Below, piece by piece: positions 49,619 through 59,000 of a stretch of DNA of 64,000 nt (positions are counted from its first letter, which is position 1; the number at the start of each line of letters is the position of its first letter). The notes under the pieces were generated by a model. It ran no database searches, was not told where the DNA came from, and saw only the letters and a list, made by a program, of their open reading frames with translations. Origin of the DNA: Rummeliibacillus pycnus (lineage in GTDB: Bacteria > Bacillota > Bacilli > Bacillales_A > Planococcaceae). Where the stretch lies: positions 2,184,423-2,248,422 of the forward strand of contig NZ_KZ614145.1 of the NCBI RefSeq assembly GCF_002884495.1. The letters run 5' to 3'. The translations under genes and the position numbers were made by a program.

Positions 49619-50720
49619 TTATAATTGTGAACGTAAGTAAGCGTTGATAAATTGATCAATATCGCCATCCATTACAGCTTGTACATTCCCAGTCTCTGTA
49701 TTTGTACGGTGATCTTTTACCATGGAGTATGGATGGAATACATACGAGCGAATTTGGCTACTCCAGCCAATTTCTTTTTGCTCACCACGGATATCATCTA
49801 ATTGAGCTTGTTGTTCTTCTACTTTTAGTTGATATAATTTCGCTTGTAACATACTCATTGCTTTTTCACGGTTTTTAATCTGTGAACGTTCAGCTTGGCA
49901 TGCTACAACAACACCTGTTGGCAAATGGTGAATACGGACAGCTGATTCCGTTTTGTTAATGTGCTGACCACCTGCACCAGTTGAGCGATAGGTATCAATT
50001 TTCAAATCTTCCGGACGAATTTCAACGGCAATTTCATCATCAAATTCAGGCATTACATCACAAGAAACAAAGGATGTATGACGACGACCAGCTGCATCAA
50101 ATGGAGAAATACGAACTAAGCGGTGAACACCTTTTTCAGCTTTTAAATAGCCATAAGCATTATGCCCTCTAATGGCAAGCGTAACGGATTTTAGACCTGC
50201 TTCATCACCTGGTAAATAATCCAATGTCTCAACTTTGAAATCATGTTTTTCAGCCCAACGTGTATACATACGTAAAAGCATAGAACCCCAGTCCTGTGAT
50301 TCCGTACCACCTGCACCAGGATGTAGTTCTAAAATGGCGTTATTTTGATCGTATGGGTCACTTAAAAGTAATTGTAATTCGAACTCAGCTGTACGATTTG
50401 CAAATTCCTTCATTTCATCGCCAAGTTCTTGTTGTAATTCTTCATCAGGTTCTTCTTTTAACAATTCCAAAGTCATTTCAAGATTTTCCTGTATCTCGAC
50501 TAATGCGTAGAATTCATGGACAATATCTTTTAAGCCTTTTGATTCATTGATGATTTTTTGAGCATTGTTTTGATCATCCCAGAAGGAAGCTTCAAGCATC
50601 ATTTCATCTAATTCTTGAATACGAGCCTCTTTGTTTTCTAAGTCAAAGAGACCCCCTAAAGTCCGCTAATTTCTTAGCCGTATTATCTAACTCATTTCGA
50701 ACATCTGATAATTCGATCAT
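49619..50720 (-). CDS. prfB: Peptide chain release factor 2, with programmed +1 frameshift
   Basis: RF2 recognises UAA and UGA stop codons. The tripeptide SPF (in ISPFDAAG) reads the stop codon and GGQ (in GAGGQHINK) triggers peptide release. The gene is split into two frames. The ATG at 50720 (GGAGG 7 nt upstream) reads [20 protein letters not shown] to a TGA at codon 26 (50645-50643). A +1 shift onto GAC continues for 341 residues, giving 366 in all. The shift site has AGGGGG, CTT and TGAC in the classical order. Low RF2 should favour the shift, so the enzyme controls itself. The gene is intact, not a pseudogene. Confidence 0.96.
50642..50657 (-). promoter_or_regulatory. RF2 programmed frameshift site
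   Basis: On the minus strand AGGGGGTCTCTTTGAC: an internal Shine-Dalgarno-like AGGGGG, the slippery CTT and an in-frame TGA followed by C. Confidence 0.95.
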
Positions 50721-50784
50721 ATTCATTCCTCCAAAATTGTTTCTGTCTAAAAAAGGATGAACTTGCATCCTTCTAAAAAGTCAT

Positions 50785-50823
50785 AAAGGAGTTGTCCAAA
50801 AGCTACTTTTGGACAGCCCCTTT
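50785..50823 (-). terminator. Hairpin between secA and prfB
   Basis: AAAGGAGTTGTCCAAAAG pairs with CTTTTGGACAGCCCCTTT with two mismatched or wobble positions. T-rich sequence follows on the minus strand. A half-copy of the same arm is seen near 49,447. It may partly uncouple prfB from secA. Confidence 0.65.
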
Positions 50824-50880
50824 GTTAATGTCTCAGTAGTGACAACAAATCAAGTCGTACGTAATCTGTAAGGGCTCGAT

Positions 50881-53391
50881 TTATACAGCACCATGACAGT
50901 TTTTATATTTTTTCCCGCTACCGCATGGGCATAAATCGTTACGACCAACCTCTTGTTGTTTACGAACTGGTTTACGTTTAGCAGGTCCTTTTTCTTCAGC
51001 TTTCGGATTAACTGCTTCACCCTTAGCTACTTCTTCACGTTCTAAGTTGCTACGAATTTCAGCTTTCATCGCATATCGAGCAACTTCTGAACGGATGGAA
51101 TCAACCATAGCTTCGAACATTGCAAAACCTTCTGATTGATATTCGCGAAGTGGATCTGTTTGAGCGTACGCACGTAAGTGGATACCTTGACGTAATTGAT
51201 CCATTGCATCAATATGATCAATCCATTTAGAATCAATTCCACGAAGTAAGATAACTTTTTCGAACTCACGCATACGTTCTGGAGAAAGTTCTTCTTCTTT
51301 GCGATCATATTCTTTTTTCACTTCAGCACGAAGAAGTTCAATCATATCCTCTTGGGATTTCCCACGAAGATTTTCTTCCGTTACAACGCCTTCTGGAAGT
51401 AAATTAGCAGCGATAAAGCTTTCTAAGCCTTTTAGATTCCAATCGTTTGCATTTTCTTCAACTGTATACGAATGTACTGCATTAACCAATACTTCATCGA
51501 TCATAGATTCAACTAATGCACGCATATTTTCAGTTTCTAATACTTCATAACGTTCTTTGTAGATAATTTCACGTTGTTGACGTAGAACATCATCATATTG
51601 TAATAAACGTTTACGAGCATCGAAGTTGTTACCTTCAACACGTTTTTGTGCTGATTCAACTGCTTTCGAAACCATTTTAGATTGGATTGGTTGAGAATCA
51701 TCCATACCTAATTTTGTCATCATAGCTTTCATACTTTCAGAACCGAATCGTTTCATCAGCTCATCTTCAAGTGAAAGATAGAATTGAGTGACACCAGGGT
51801 CCCCTTGACGTCCAGCACGACCACGTAATTGGTTATCAATACGACGTGACTCGTGACGTTCAGTACCAACTACAGCTAACCCGCCAAGTTCAAGAACGCC
51901 TTCACCAAGTTTAATATCGGTACCACGACCAGCCATGTTGGTAGCAATTGTAACTGCACCTTTTTGTCCTGCTTCTGCAACAATCTCAGCTTCACGTTCA
52001 TGGTTTTTTGCATTCAATACATTATGAGGAATACCACGTTTTGATAATAAATGTGAAATAAGCTCAGAAGTTTCAATCGCAACAGTACCAACAAGAACTG
52101 GTTGACCCTTCTTATGACGTTCAGCGATATCATTTGCAACTGCTTCAAATTTACCTTGCATAGATGCATAGATTAGATCGGGTCTGTCATCACGTGCAAT
52201 TGGTTTGTTAGTAGGAATAACAACAACATTCATGTTGTAAATGTTGCGGAATTCTTCTTCTTCTGTTTTTGCAGTACCTGTCATACCAGATAGTTTTTCG
52301 TACATTCGGAAGTAGTTTTGGAAGGTAATCGTAGCCATTGTCATCGATTCATTTTGAATTTCTACGCCTTCTTTTGCTTCAATGGCTTGGTGAAGTCCAT
52401 CTGAATAACGGCGACCTTGCATGATACGTCCTGTGAACGAATCGACGATTAAAATTTCGCCATCCTGTACTACATAATCAACATCTAAATGCATACTTGC
52501 GTGTGCTTTTAACGATTGGTTAATCGCATGGTTCAGACCAACATGAGTTAAATCGAATAAGTTATCAATATTGAATGCTCTTTCAGCTTTTTCAATCCCT
52601 TGTTCAGTTAGAGTGACACCTTTCGTTTCAACATCGTAGTTGTAATCTTCATCCTTTTTCAACGTACGTACAAAGGCATTAGATTGTTTATATAGTGCTG
52701 CTGATTTATTGGCTTGTCCAGAAATAATTAATGGTGTACGTGCTTCATCGATTAAGATTGAATCGACTTCATCGATTACAGCATAGTGAAGAGGACGTTG
52801 AACACGTTCTTCTTTATAAAGAACCATATTATCACGTAAATAGTCGAAGCCTAGTTCGTTATTGGTACTATATGTGATATCGCATGCATAAGCTTCACGT
52901 TTTTCATCTTTGGACATGCTATTTAAGTTTAAACCAACTGTTAAACCTAAAAATTCATACAGTGGACGCATTGTTTCAGCATCACGGCTTGCTAAATATT
53001 CGTTGACAGTAACAACATGAACACCTTTATGTGTTAACGCATTTAAGTAAACCGGTAAAGTAGATGTTAAAGTTTTACCTTCACCTGTTTTCATCTCTGC
53101 GATATTACCTTCATGAAGAGTAGCACCACCCATAATTTGTACAGGGTATGGGAACATGCCTAATACACGTTTTGATGCTTCACGAACAACTGCAAAAGCC
53201 TCTGGACGAATATGATCTAACTCTTCACCTTCAGAATAGCGATTATAAAATTCATCCGTTTTTGCTCTTAGTTGTTCATCAGAAAGCTTTTCCATATCTT
53301 TAGCAAGTGCTTCAACTGCATTTGCAACTTTTTCTAAGTGTTTCAATTCTTTTTTATTTGGATCAAAAATTTTATTCAATATGCTAGGCAT
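50881..53391 (-). CDS. secA: SecA, preprotein translocase ATPase
   Basis: An 836-residue motor that pushes preproteins through SecYEG. Walker A is in [11 protein letters not shown], the DEAD-type box in [16 protein letters not shown], and helicase motifs in [14 protein letters not shown] and [11 protein letters not shown]. The C-terminal zinc site [14 protein letters not shown], which binds SecB or the ribosome, is present. It precedes prfB as in B. subtilis. The large secreted protein at 56-61 kb is a likely client. Confidence 0.98.
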   Translation of the reverse strand: MPSILNKIFDPNKKELKHLEKVANAVEALAKDMEKLSDEQLRAKTDEFYNRYSEGEELDHIRPEAFAVVREASKRVLGMFPYPVQIMGGATLHEGNIAEMKTGEGKTLTSTLPVYLNALTHKGVHVVTVNEYLASRDAETMRPLYEFLGLTVGLNLNSMSKDEKREAYACDITYSTNNELGFDYLRDNMVLYKEERVQRPLHYAVIDEVDSILIDEARTPLIISGQANKSAALYKQSNAFVRTLKKDEDYNYDVETKGVTLTEQGIEKAERAFNIDNLFDLTHVGLNHAINQSLKAHASMHLDVDYVVQDGEILIVDSFTGRIMQGRRYSDGLHQAIEAKEGVEIQNESMTMATITFQNYFRMYEKLSGMTGTAKTEEEEFRNIYNMNVVVIPTNKPIARDDRPDLIYASMQGKFEAVANDIAERHKKGQPVLVGTVAIETSELISHLLSKRGIPHNVLNAKNHEREAEIVAEAGQKGAVTIATNMAGRGTDIKLGEGVLELGGLAVVGTERHESRRIDNQLRGRAGRQGDPGVTQFYLSLEDELMKRFGSESMKAMMTKLGMDDSQPIQSKMVSKAVESAQKRVEGNNFDARKRLLQYDDVLRQQREIIYKERYEVLETENMRALVESMIDEVLVNAVHSYTVEENANDWNLKGLESFIAANLLPEGVVTEENLRGKSQEDMIELLRAEVKKEYDRKEEELSPERMREFEKVILLRGIDSKWIDHIDAMDQLRQGIHLRAYAQTDPLREYQSEGFAMFEAMVDSIRSEVARYAMKAEIRSNLEREEVAKGEAVNPKAEEKGPAKRKPVRKQQEVGRNDLCPCGSGKKYKNCHGAV

Positions 53392-53664
53392 TCATTTTCA
53401 CATCCTATATAGTCTCACCCCTCATTTTACCACTGTATAAGTAATTAGTGCAAATGTACGATAAGTGAGAGCCTATTATTTTTCAAATGATTAAACAGTT
53501 AAAAAAACTACTAAATCCATAAAATAAAGAGGAGATTATCAATATATTAACGAATATATTTGGAATATCTCATTAAACTACCATTGTAATAATACAATTT
53601 AAAAGATTGTTAACACACGATTCCCTATCCATACGAAATACGATTATGTTTGGAGGAGGTACCA

Positions 53665-54597
53665 TTGAAATTAAGAAAATTCATGAAATGGTGTATAGGT
53701 ATCATCATCATTGCCATTATTTTAATAGGCGGCTTTGCTTATACTATTTATTTTAATGCTGCTTCAACATTTAAGGAAATTCATACACCCATTGAACGTA
53801 AGCCAACTGAGCAACGCACACAACCAGTCGCATTACAGGAAAAGCAACCATTTTCTATGTTACTTCTCGGGGTAGATGAGCGTGAACATGATATAGGACG
53901 CTCAGATACAATTATTGTTCTAACTGTTAATCCTAAAACGCAAAGCACACTGATGGTAAGTATTCCACGTGATACATATACAACCATCGTTGGAAAAAAG
54001 ACAAAAGACAAAATCAACCATGCATATGCATTTGGTGGAATCAAAATGTCCATGAACTCCGTCGAAAAACTATTAGATATCCCAATTGACTATGTAGCAA
54101 AAGTCAATATGGAAGGATTTGCACAAATCATTGATACAATTGGAAATGTGCAGGTTCAAAATGACATGGCTTTCCAACAAGAAAACCATCATTTTAAAAA
54201 AGGTGTAATCACTTTAGACGGACAAGCAGCATTAGATTATGTACGGATGCGTAAAGAAGACCCACAAGGTGACTTTGGAAGACAAAACCGCCAAAAACAA
54301 GTGATCCAAGCGATTATCGAAAAAGGGACATCCTTAAAAACATTAATGAAATATCAAGATCTTTTCAATATTCTAGGCAAAAACGTCTCAACAAATCTAA
54401 CATTCAACCAAATAAAAGAATTGCAACAAAACTATAGAACATCGTTAAGTGATATCCACCAAATTCATTTTGAAAAAGGTCAAGGTAAAATGATGAATGG
54501 CATTTGGTATTACGTCATGGATCAGAAAGAATTATCTCAAGTTTCAAGTACTTTGCAAAAACATTTAGAAGTTTCTTCCACAAAAAAGTCTAAATAG
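53665..54597 (+). CDS. LytR-CpsA-Psr family ligase
   Basis: A 310-residue LCP protein with an N-terminal membrane segment (about 8-27) and an extracellular catalytic domain. It transfers wall teichoic acid or other glycopolymers from lipid carriers to peptidoglycan. GRSDTIIVLTVNP, SIPRDTYT and DYVRMRKEDPQGDFGRQNRQ are the LCP motifs, with the pyrophosphate-contacting arginines. The TTG at 53665 follows AGGAGG by 5 nt; a TTG at 53650 would overlap this site. It is divergent from secA. Confidence 0.9.
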   Translation: MKLRKFMKWCIGIIIIAIILIGGFAYTIYFNAASTFKEIHTPIERKPTEQRTQPVALQEKQPFSMLLLGVDEREHDIGRSDTIIVLTVNPKTQSTLMVSIPRDTYTTIVGKKTKDKINHAYAFGGIKMSMNSVEKLLDIPIDYVAKVNMEGFAQIIDTIGNVQVQNDMAFQQENHHFKKGVITLDGQAALDYVRMRKEDPQGDFGRQNRQKQVIQAIIEKGTSLKTLMKYQDLFNILGKNVSTNLTFNQIKELQQNYRTSLSDIHQIHFEKGQGKMMNGIWYYVMDQKELSQVSSTLQKHLEVSSTKKSK

Positions 54598-54617
54598 TTA
54601 TTACCTTATTACCAGAT

Positions 54618-54647
54618 GAAAACCCAGCTGATTGTCAGCTGGGCTTT
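54618..54647. terminator. Terminator between the LCP gene and hpf
   Basis: CCCAGCTGA pairs with TCAGCTGGG (54623-54643), loop TTG, with flanking A and T. The genes converge here. Confidence 0.75.
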
Positions 54648-54679
54648 CTATAAATAATCGATAAGATTTTCACATGAAC

Positions 54680-55240
54680 TTAATTTGTTTCGATTAAGCC
54701 ATATTTACCATCTCTACGTTTGTATACGATATTTGTAGCATCAGATTCGGCATCTGTGAAAATGTAGAAATCATGTCCAAGAAGATTCATTTGTAAAATA
54801 GCTTCCTCTTGATCCATAGGTTTTAATGCGAATTGTTTTGTACGAACTACTGAGAAATCATCTTCGGCATCCGCTACTGCAGTCGGAGAGTTTTCAGCCT
54901 GAACATTTGCGAAATATAGACCGACACCTTCACGATCGCGGAATTTTCGATTCACTTTCGTTTTATGTTTACGAATTTGACGTTCTAATTTAGCAGTTAT
55001 TAGATCAATCGCTGCATACATATCACCATTACGTTCTTCAGCTCGTAATGTTAAGTTTTTCATAGGAATCGTTACTTCCACTTTCGTATTCTTGTCATTG
55101 TAAACCTTCAAATTCACGTTAGCAGTTGCACTTAAATCATTGTTAAAATAACGTTCTAATTTTTGAATTTTTGATTCAACATACTCACGAATTGCTGGAG
55201 TTACCTCAATGTTTTCACCACGAATGTTAAATGTTAGCAT
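54680..55240 (-). CDS. hpf: Ribosome hibernation promoting factor, long form
   Basis: A 186-residue long HPF (YvyD type) that dimerises 70S ribosomes into inactive 100S particles. The N-terminal domain MLTFNIRGENIEVTPAIREY contacts the decoding centre. The C-terminal dimer domain spans RTKQFALKPMDQEEAILQM to the end. A linker of about 25 residues joins them. The ATG at 55240 follows AAGGAGGAG; the frame opens seven codons earlier. In B. subtilis it neighbours secA and flagellar genes; here a surface protein region replaces the flagellar genes. Confidence 0.96.
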   Translation of the reverse strand: MLTFNIRGENIEVTPAIREYVESKIQKLERYFNNDLSATANVNLKVYNDKNTKVEVTIPMKNLTLRAEERNGDMYAAIDLITAKLERQIRKHKTKVNRKFRDREGVGLYFANVQAENSPTAVADAEDDFSVVRTKQFALKPMDQEEAILQMNLLGHDFYIFTDAESDATNIVYKRRDGKYGLIETN

Positions 55241-55351
55241 GTAAACTCCTCCTTTTTTCAACCATACTTACATATTCTACATTTCCCCAAAAACTCCTTC
55301 TTAAAACCGAAAAAATTTATTTATTTTTTACATTTTTTTAAACACATAAAA

Positions 55352-55726
55352 TCACGAATTTTGTCTATTCTCCTCAAAAACCTCTTTCCTTCGTCGTAAT
55401 TTTAACTCAGAAATGATTAATTCTTGATGTTCGTCCACAGTATTCAGATCCACACCATATTGATACCCACTGCCAAATGCCCTCTTCCAACGAACATCTC
55501 CTCTTACATGAATCGGCTTCGAATATAACTTAAATGACAAGTCTAATTCGATTGCTTCTTTTTCACATGGCAAATTTTCCTCGGTAAAAAGCTTTATGCC
55601 ACTTGGACTAATGTCAACAATCTTCCCTTGTTGATGCCGTTCGAGACGATCTCTTTGGCAATTGTATGTTACAGGTACTTCACGAATCAAAACATGACGA
55701 AATGCTTCCTTGCGTCGATATTCCAC
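55352..55726 (-). CDS. PilZ-like domain protein, paralogue 1
   Basis: A 124-residue cytosolic PilZ-like protein. DISPSGIKL fits the D/N-x-S-x-x-G motif of c-di-GMP receptors. The basic N terminus YRRKEAFRHVL resembles the arginine motif but with four residues between the arginines instead of three, so ligand binding needs proof. The end ISELKLRRRKEV is shared with the paralogue at 61,434-61,832. It lies between hpf and the giant surface gene on the same strand, separated from the latter by a terminator. Confidence 0.78.
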   Translation of the reverse strand: MEYRRKEAFRHVLIREVPVTYNCQRDRLERHQQGKIVDISPSGIKLFTEENLPCEKEAIELDLSFKLYSKPIHVRGDVRWKRAFGSGYQYGVDLNTVDEHQELIISELKLRRRKEVFEENRQNS

Positions 55727-55944
55727 CCATTCACCTTCCTACTTAATATGTATGTTACAACCTCTTACTCTAATATCGAATAGTAAAAGTAAATATTTAG
55801 AAAATTTATAAGAAAATGAACGGGTTATATAACTTTAGGGGATAAATGAATTTATAATCTGAAGGAAATTCACACTGCGTAAAGTTGAACCTTATTTATA
55901 TTTTGCATGATGAAATTGATGCGCATTTAGAAACTTTATTCAAT

Positions 55945-55979
55945 CAAAAAACTTCCCTCTCCGTAAAGGTGAGGGAAGT
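55945..55979 (-). terminator. Terminator of the giant surface gene
   Basis: ACTTCCCTC (55951-55959) pairs with GAGGGAAGT (55971-55979). A T run follows on the minus strand. Confidence 0.85.
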
Positions 55980-56012
55980 AAATTTATCATGGTATTGATT
56001 TTTGAATGCTTT

Positions 56013-59000
56013 TTATAATTGATCGATGACATCATAAATTGCACGGAAATATTGATAACGTGACAATATTGTGCGATCAATTAATGACGATAACTTGATT
56101 TCTGAACCATCAACAATTCTTGGTGTATTCAGTTGATTGAACAGTGTAGCTAGCTCACCCATTTTTTTAGTAATTGCCGTGTTACAAGGATCAGTCGTAT
56201 TTGAACATGTCCCTGTAATTTTTCCACTTGCATCTTTTTGGATTTCTGAAGTCCATTGATCAACTTGTTGAACACCTTGTTCGAAATTCTTTAAATCATT
56301 AATAGCTTTTTGAGTTTGAGGTTTTGTTTCATAACTATCAAGAGTTGTAGCATTCAGTAGATACACTCTTTGCTCTTTAGGCATGACTTCTAATGTTGTA
56401 TTTGCATCAATAACACCTTTAACATAGCTTGCAGTTTTAGGTTTTATAGCTGTAATTTTTTTATCTAATGCTTGGGCAGCTTTGATGTTATTTGTTTCAT
56501 CTAAGAAATTTTGTTTTCCTAACTCAGTTAACTTATTTTTAGCAATATCTTTTTGATCAGAACCAAGTTTGTTAAATAGTTGGATTGCATTTAAAACATC
56601 GGATCCTACATCTCTTTTAGGATTTTTGTTCTTATAATATCCAATAGATTCGGCATCAGTAAGCGTAGTACTATCAACAAAGCCAGGAATAATACTTGAT
56701 AAAGTCTCAACAATCGTTACGATTGGTGCGTATTTATTGTAAATTTTCATGACGTTGCTATCCACTAATGACTTTGCTTTAGTACTTAATAGTTTATACG
56801 TATTAACAGCAGAAGCTATTTCACTATAAGGAACGGTATCTCGATTAAGCCAAGCGTTTGGATCATTTTCGCTAGTTCCAACGATTAGTTGTTCAAAAGC
56901 TTTTGCTGCATCACTTGGTGTTTTATAAATTGCCATTTTTACTGCTGTAGCAATATCTGAAGTCACATATTTTTGAGCAGTTTCACCTGAAAGTCCAGTC
57001 AACGGTAATTTTTTTAAATTTTCAAAGTCAGTATTAACTTTCTTTAGACTCGTTACATATTTGTCATCCGTTTTATCTAACGCTTTGAATGCTTTGTCAA
57101 CTTTTTGAGCTGCCTTTATTTCTGTTTCATGTAATAGATATTTATACTTTGAATCGTTGTTTATAAGATTTGTAACAATTGCTTTAGGGTCTTTCATAAG
57201 TTTTTTGTTAATAGCAATAGCTTTTAACATTGTATCAATGTTGGCATCACTATATGTTCCACTTGTTGGAAGGGTTTCTGTTAATACTTTAATATCATTA
57301 ATAGGTGAATACATATCATACTTATTAAGAACGCCCTTATCAATAACAGATAATTGAACTTCATTTAACTTGTTATAGAGTGAAACAACATCCGTTACAT
57401 CACTTATTGGGCTAGTATTTGATAACTTATTGACTTTGTTTATAAAATCTTCTATCCCTTTAATTAAATTTGCCGTATCATAGCTTGAGCTAAAAGCATT
57501 AATATCTTTCTCATGAACGACATATAGCTGAACGGGTCTTCCTGCTTTATAAAACTTATAATACAAAGCAATTGCATCTTGAGTATACGTTTTGCTTGAT
57601 GGTTTTAGAGCCTCATATTCTTTATCAATTTCTTGTGCCTTTAGGAAGTTTTTAATTTCCCCATCACTCATTGGGATAGATGGGTGAACATCACCTTCTT
57701 CCGTATTAGGATCACTGTTACCACCATATCGATCTTTATAATATGTGTCTGTTAGTGACGATGGTGCTTTTTCCAAAATGGAACTTTGTGGCGTATCTAA
57801 TTGTTGATAATAATCGATTGCTTTATAAATCATTTTAATATCATTCGGATTTGTGATTTTAATAGGATTTCCATCTTTTTTCCCAGAATCCGTAAATCCT
57901 TTTTTAGCATTTTCATAATAGTCATTAGAATGACAACGACTGGTATCCTTGAGTGAATTAGGAGCATTACAATAAAAATTATCTTTTACTTTGTCAAATT
58001 CAACATTTTCATTATTGAATAATTTTCCATATAAAACATATATGTTTTTTGCAATGTCTTGAATTTTTAAAATTAATGAATATTTACGATACTCTTCCAA
58101 TAGATCTGGATCGATTAATGTTGATAATGGAATATTATATTTTGCATTAATTTTATTATACTTCACATTATCATCATAATATTTTTCAAGACTCCGAACC
58201 GTTTTGATGGTTGGTGTATAACCAGATTCACTAATGTGCGACATTTCTCTTACTTTTGTTTCAAATTCTCTCGCAATCGTTAATTGTGGTTGATAGCGTG
58301 TACCGATTTTATCAAGTTCTGCTTTATTGGCCACATATTTTTGGACAATGGCAGGTGCACGATCATACATTTTGTAATAGACATCTAATATTTCTAATTC
58401 ATATTTAGCATCTGTCGGTTTTACCTTTTCATAGGCATTGTCAATAGCTATAGCTTCTTTAATATATTTTCCATCATATAAGAATGGGAATTTTGAGCGA
58501 TCTGCATCATCTATAATCATTTTCGGCTCCGGCTTCAATGCGTTATAGGTGATTGTCGCTTGCTGAATATACTTCACATCAGTTGGCGTAACAGATGGAG
58601 AATTGACATTCGATTCTTTAATAAGGCTTAGTAGTTTCACAACGTTCGAAACTGGTGCATAATCATTGTATTTTTTCATTACTGTTTTATCTACTAAACT
58701 ACTTGCTTTAGGATTAGTACTAATCTTCGTATTATAGTCTGTAACGACATCCTCTACATCTACAATCTTACTATTTTTACTTAGTTTATTGACTTTTGTT
58801 TCAAAATCATTAGCAATCGTTTTTTCATCTTTATATGTGTTTTCTAAAGCTGCGATTTTATTTTTATTTACTACATACTTTTGAACATCAGCTAAAGCAT
58901 CGTCATACGCTTCATATACTGCTTTAGCATCTTTAGGGTAGGTCTTACTTGATTTCTTTAATTTTAAATAGGCATTGTCGATTTTTTGAGCTGCTGAAAT

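Noticed and set aside
49619-50720. prfB as a frameshifted pseudogene
   Set aside because: The interruption is exactly the conserved RF2 frameshift signal, with both frames intact.
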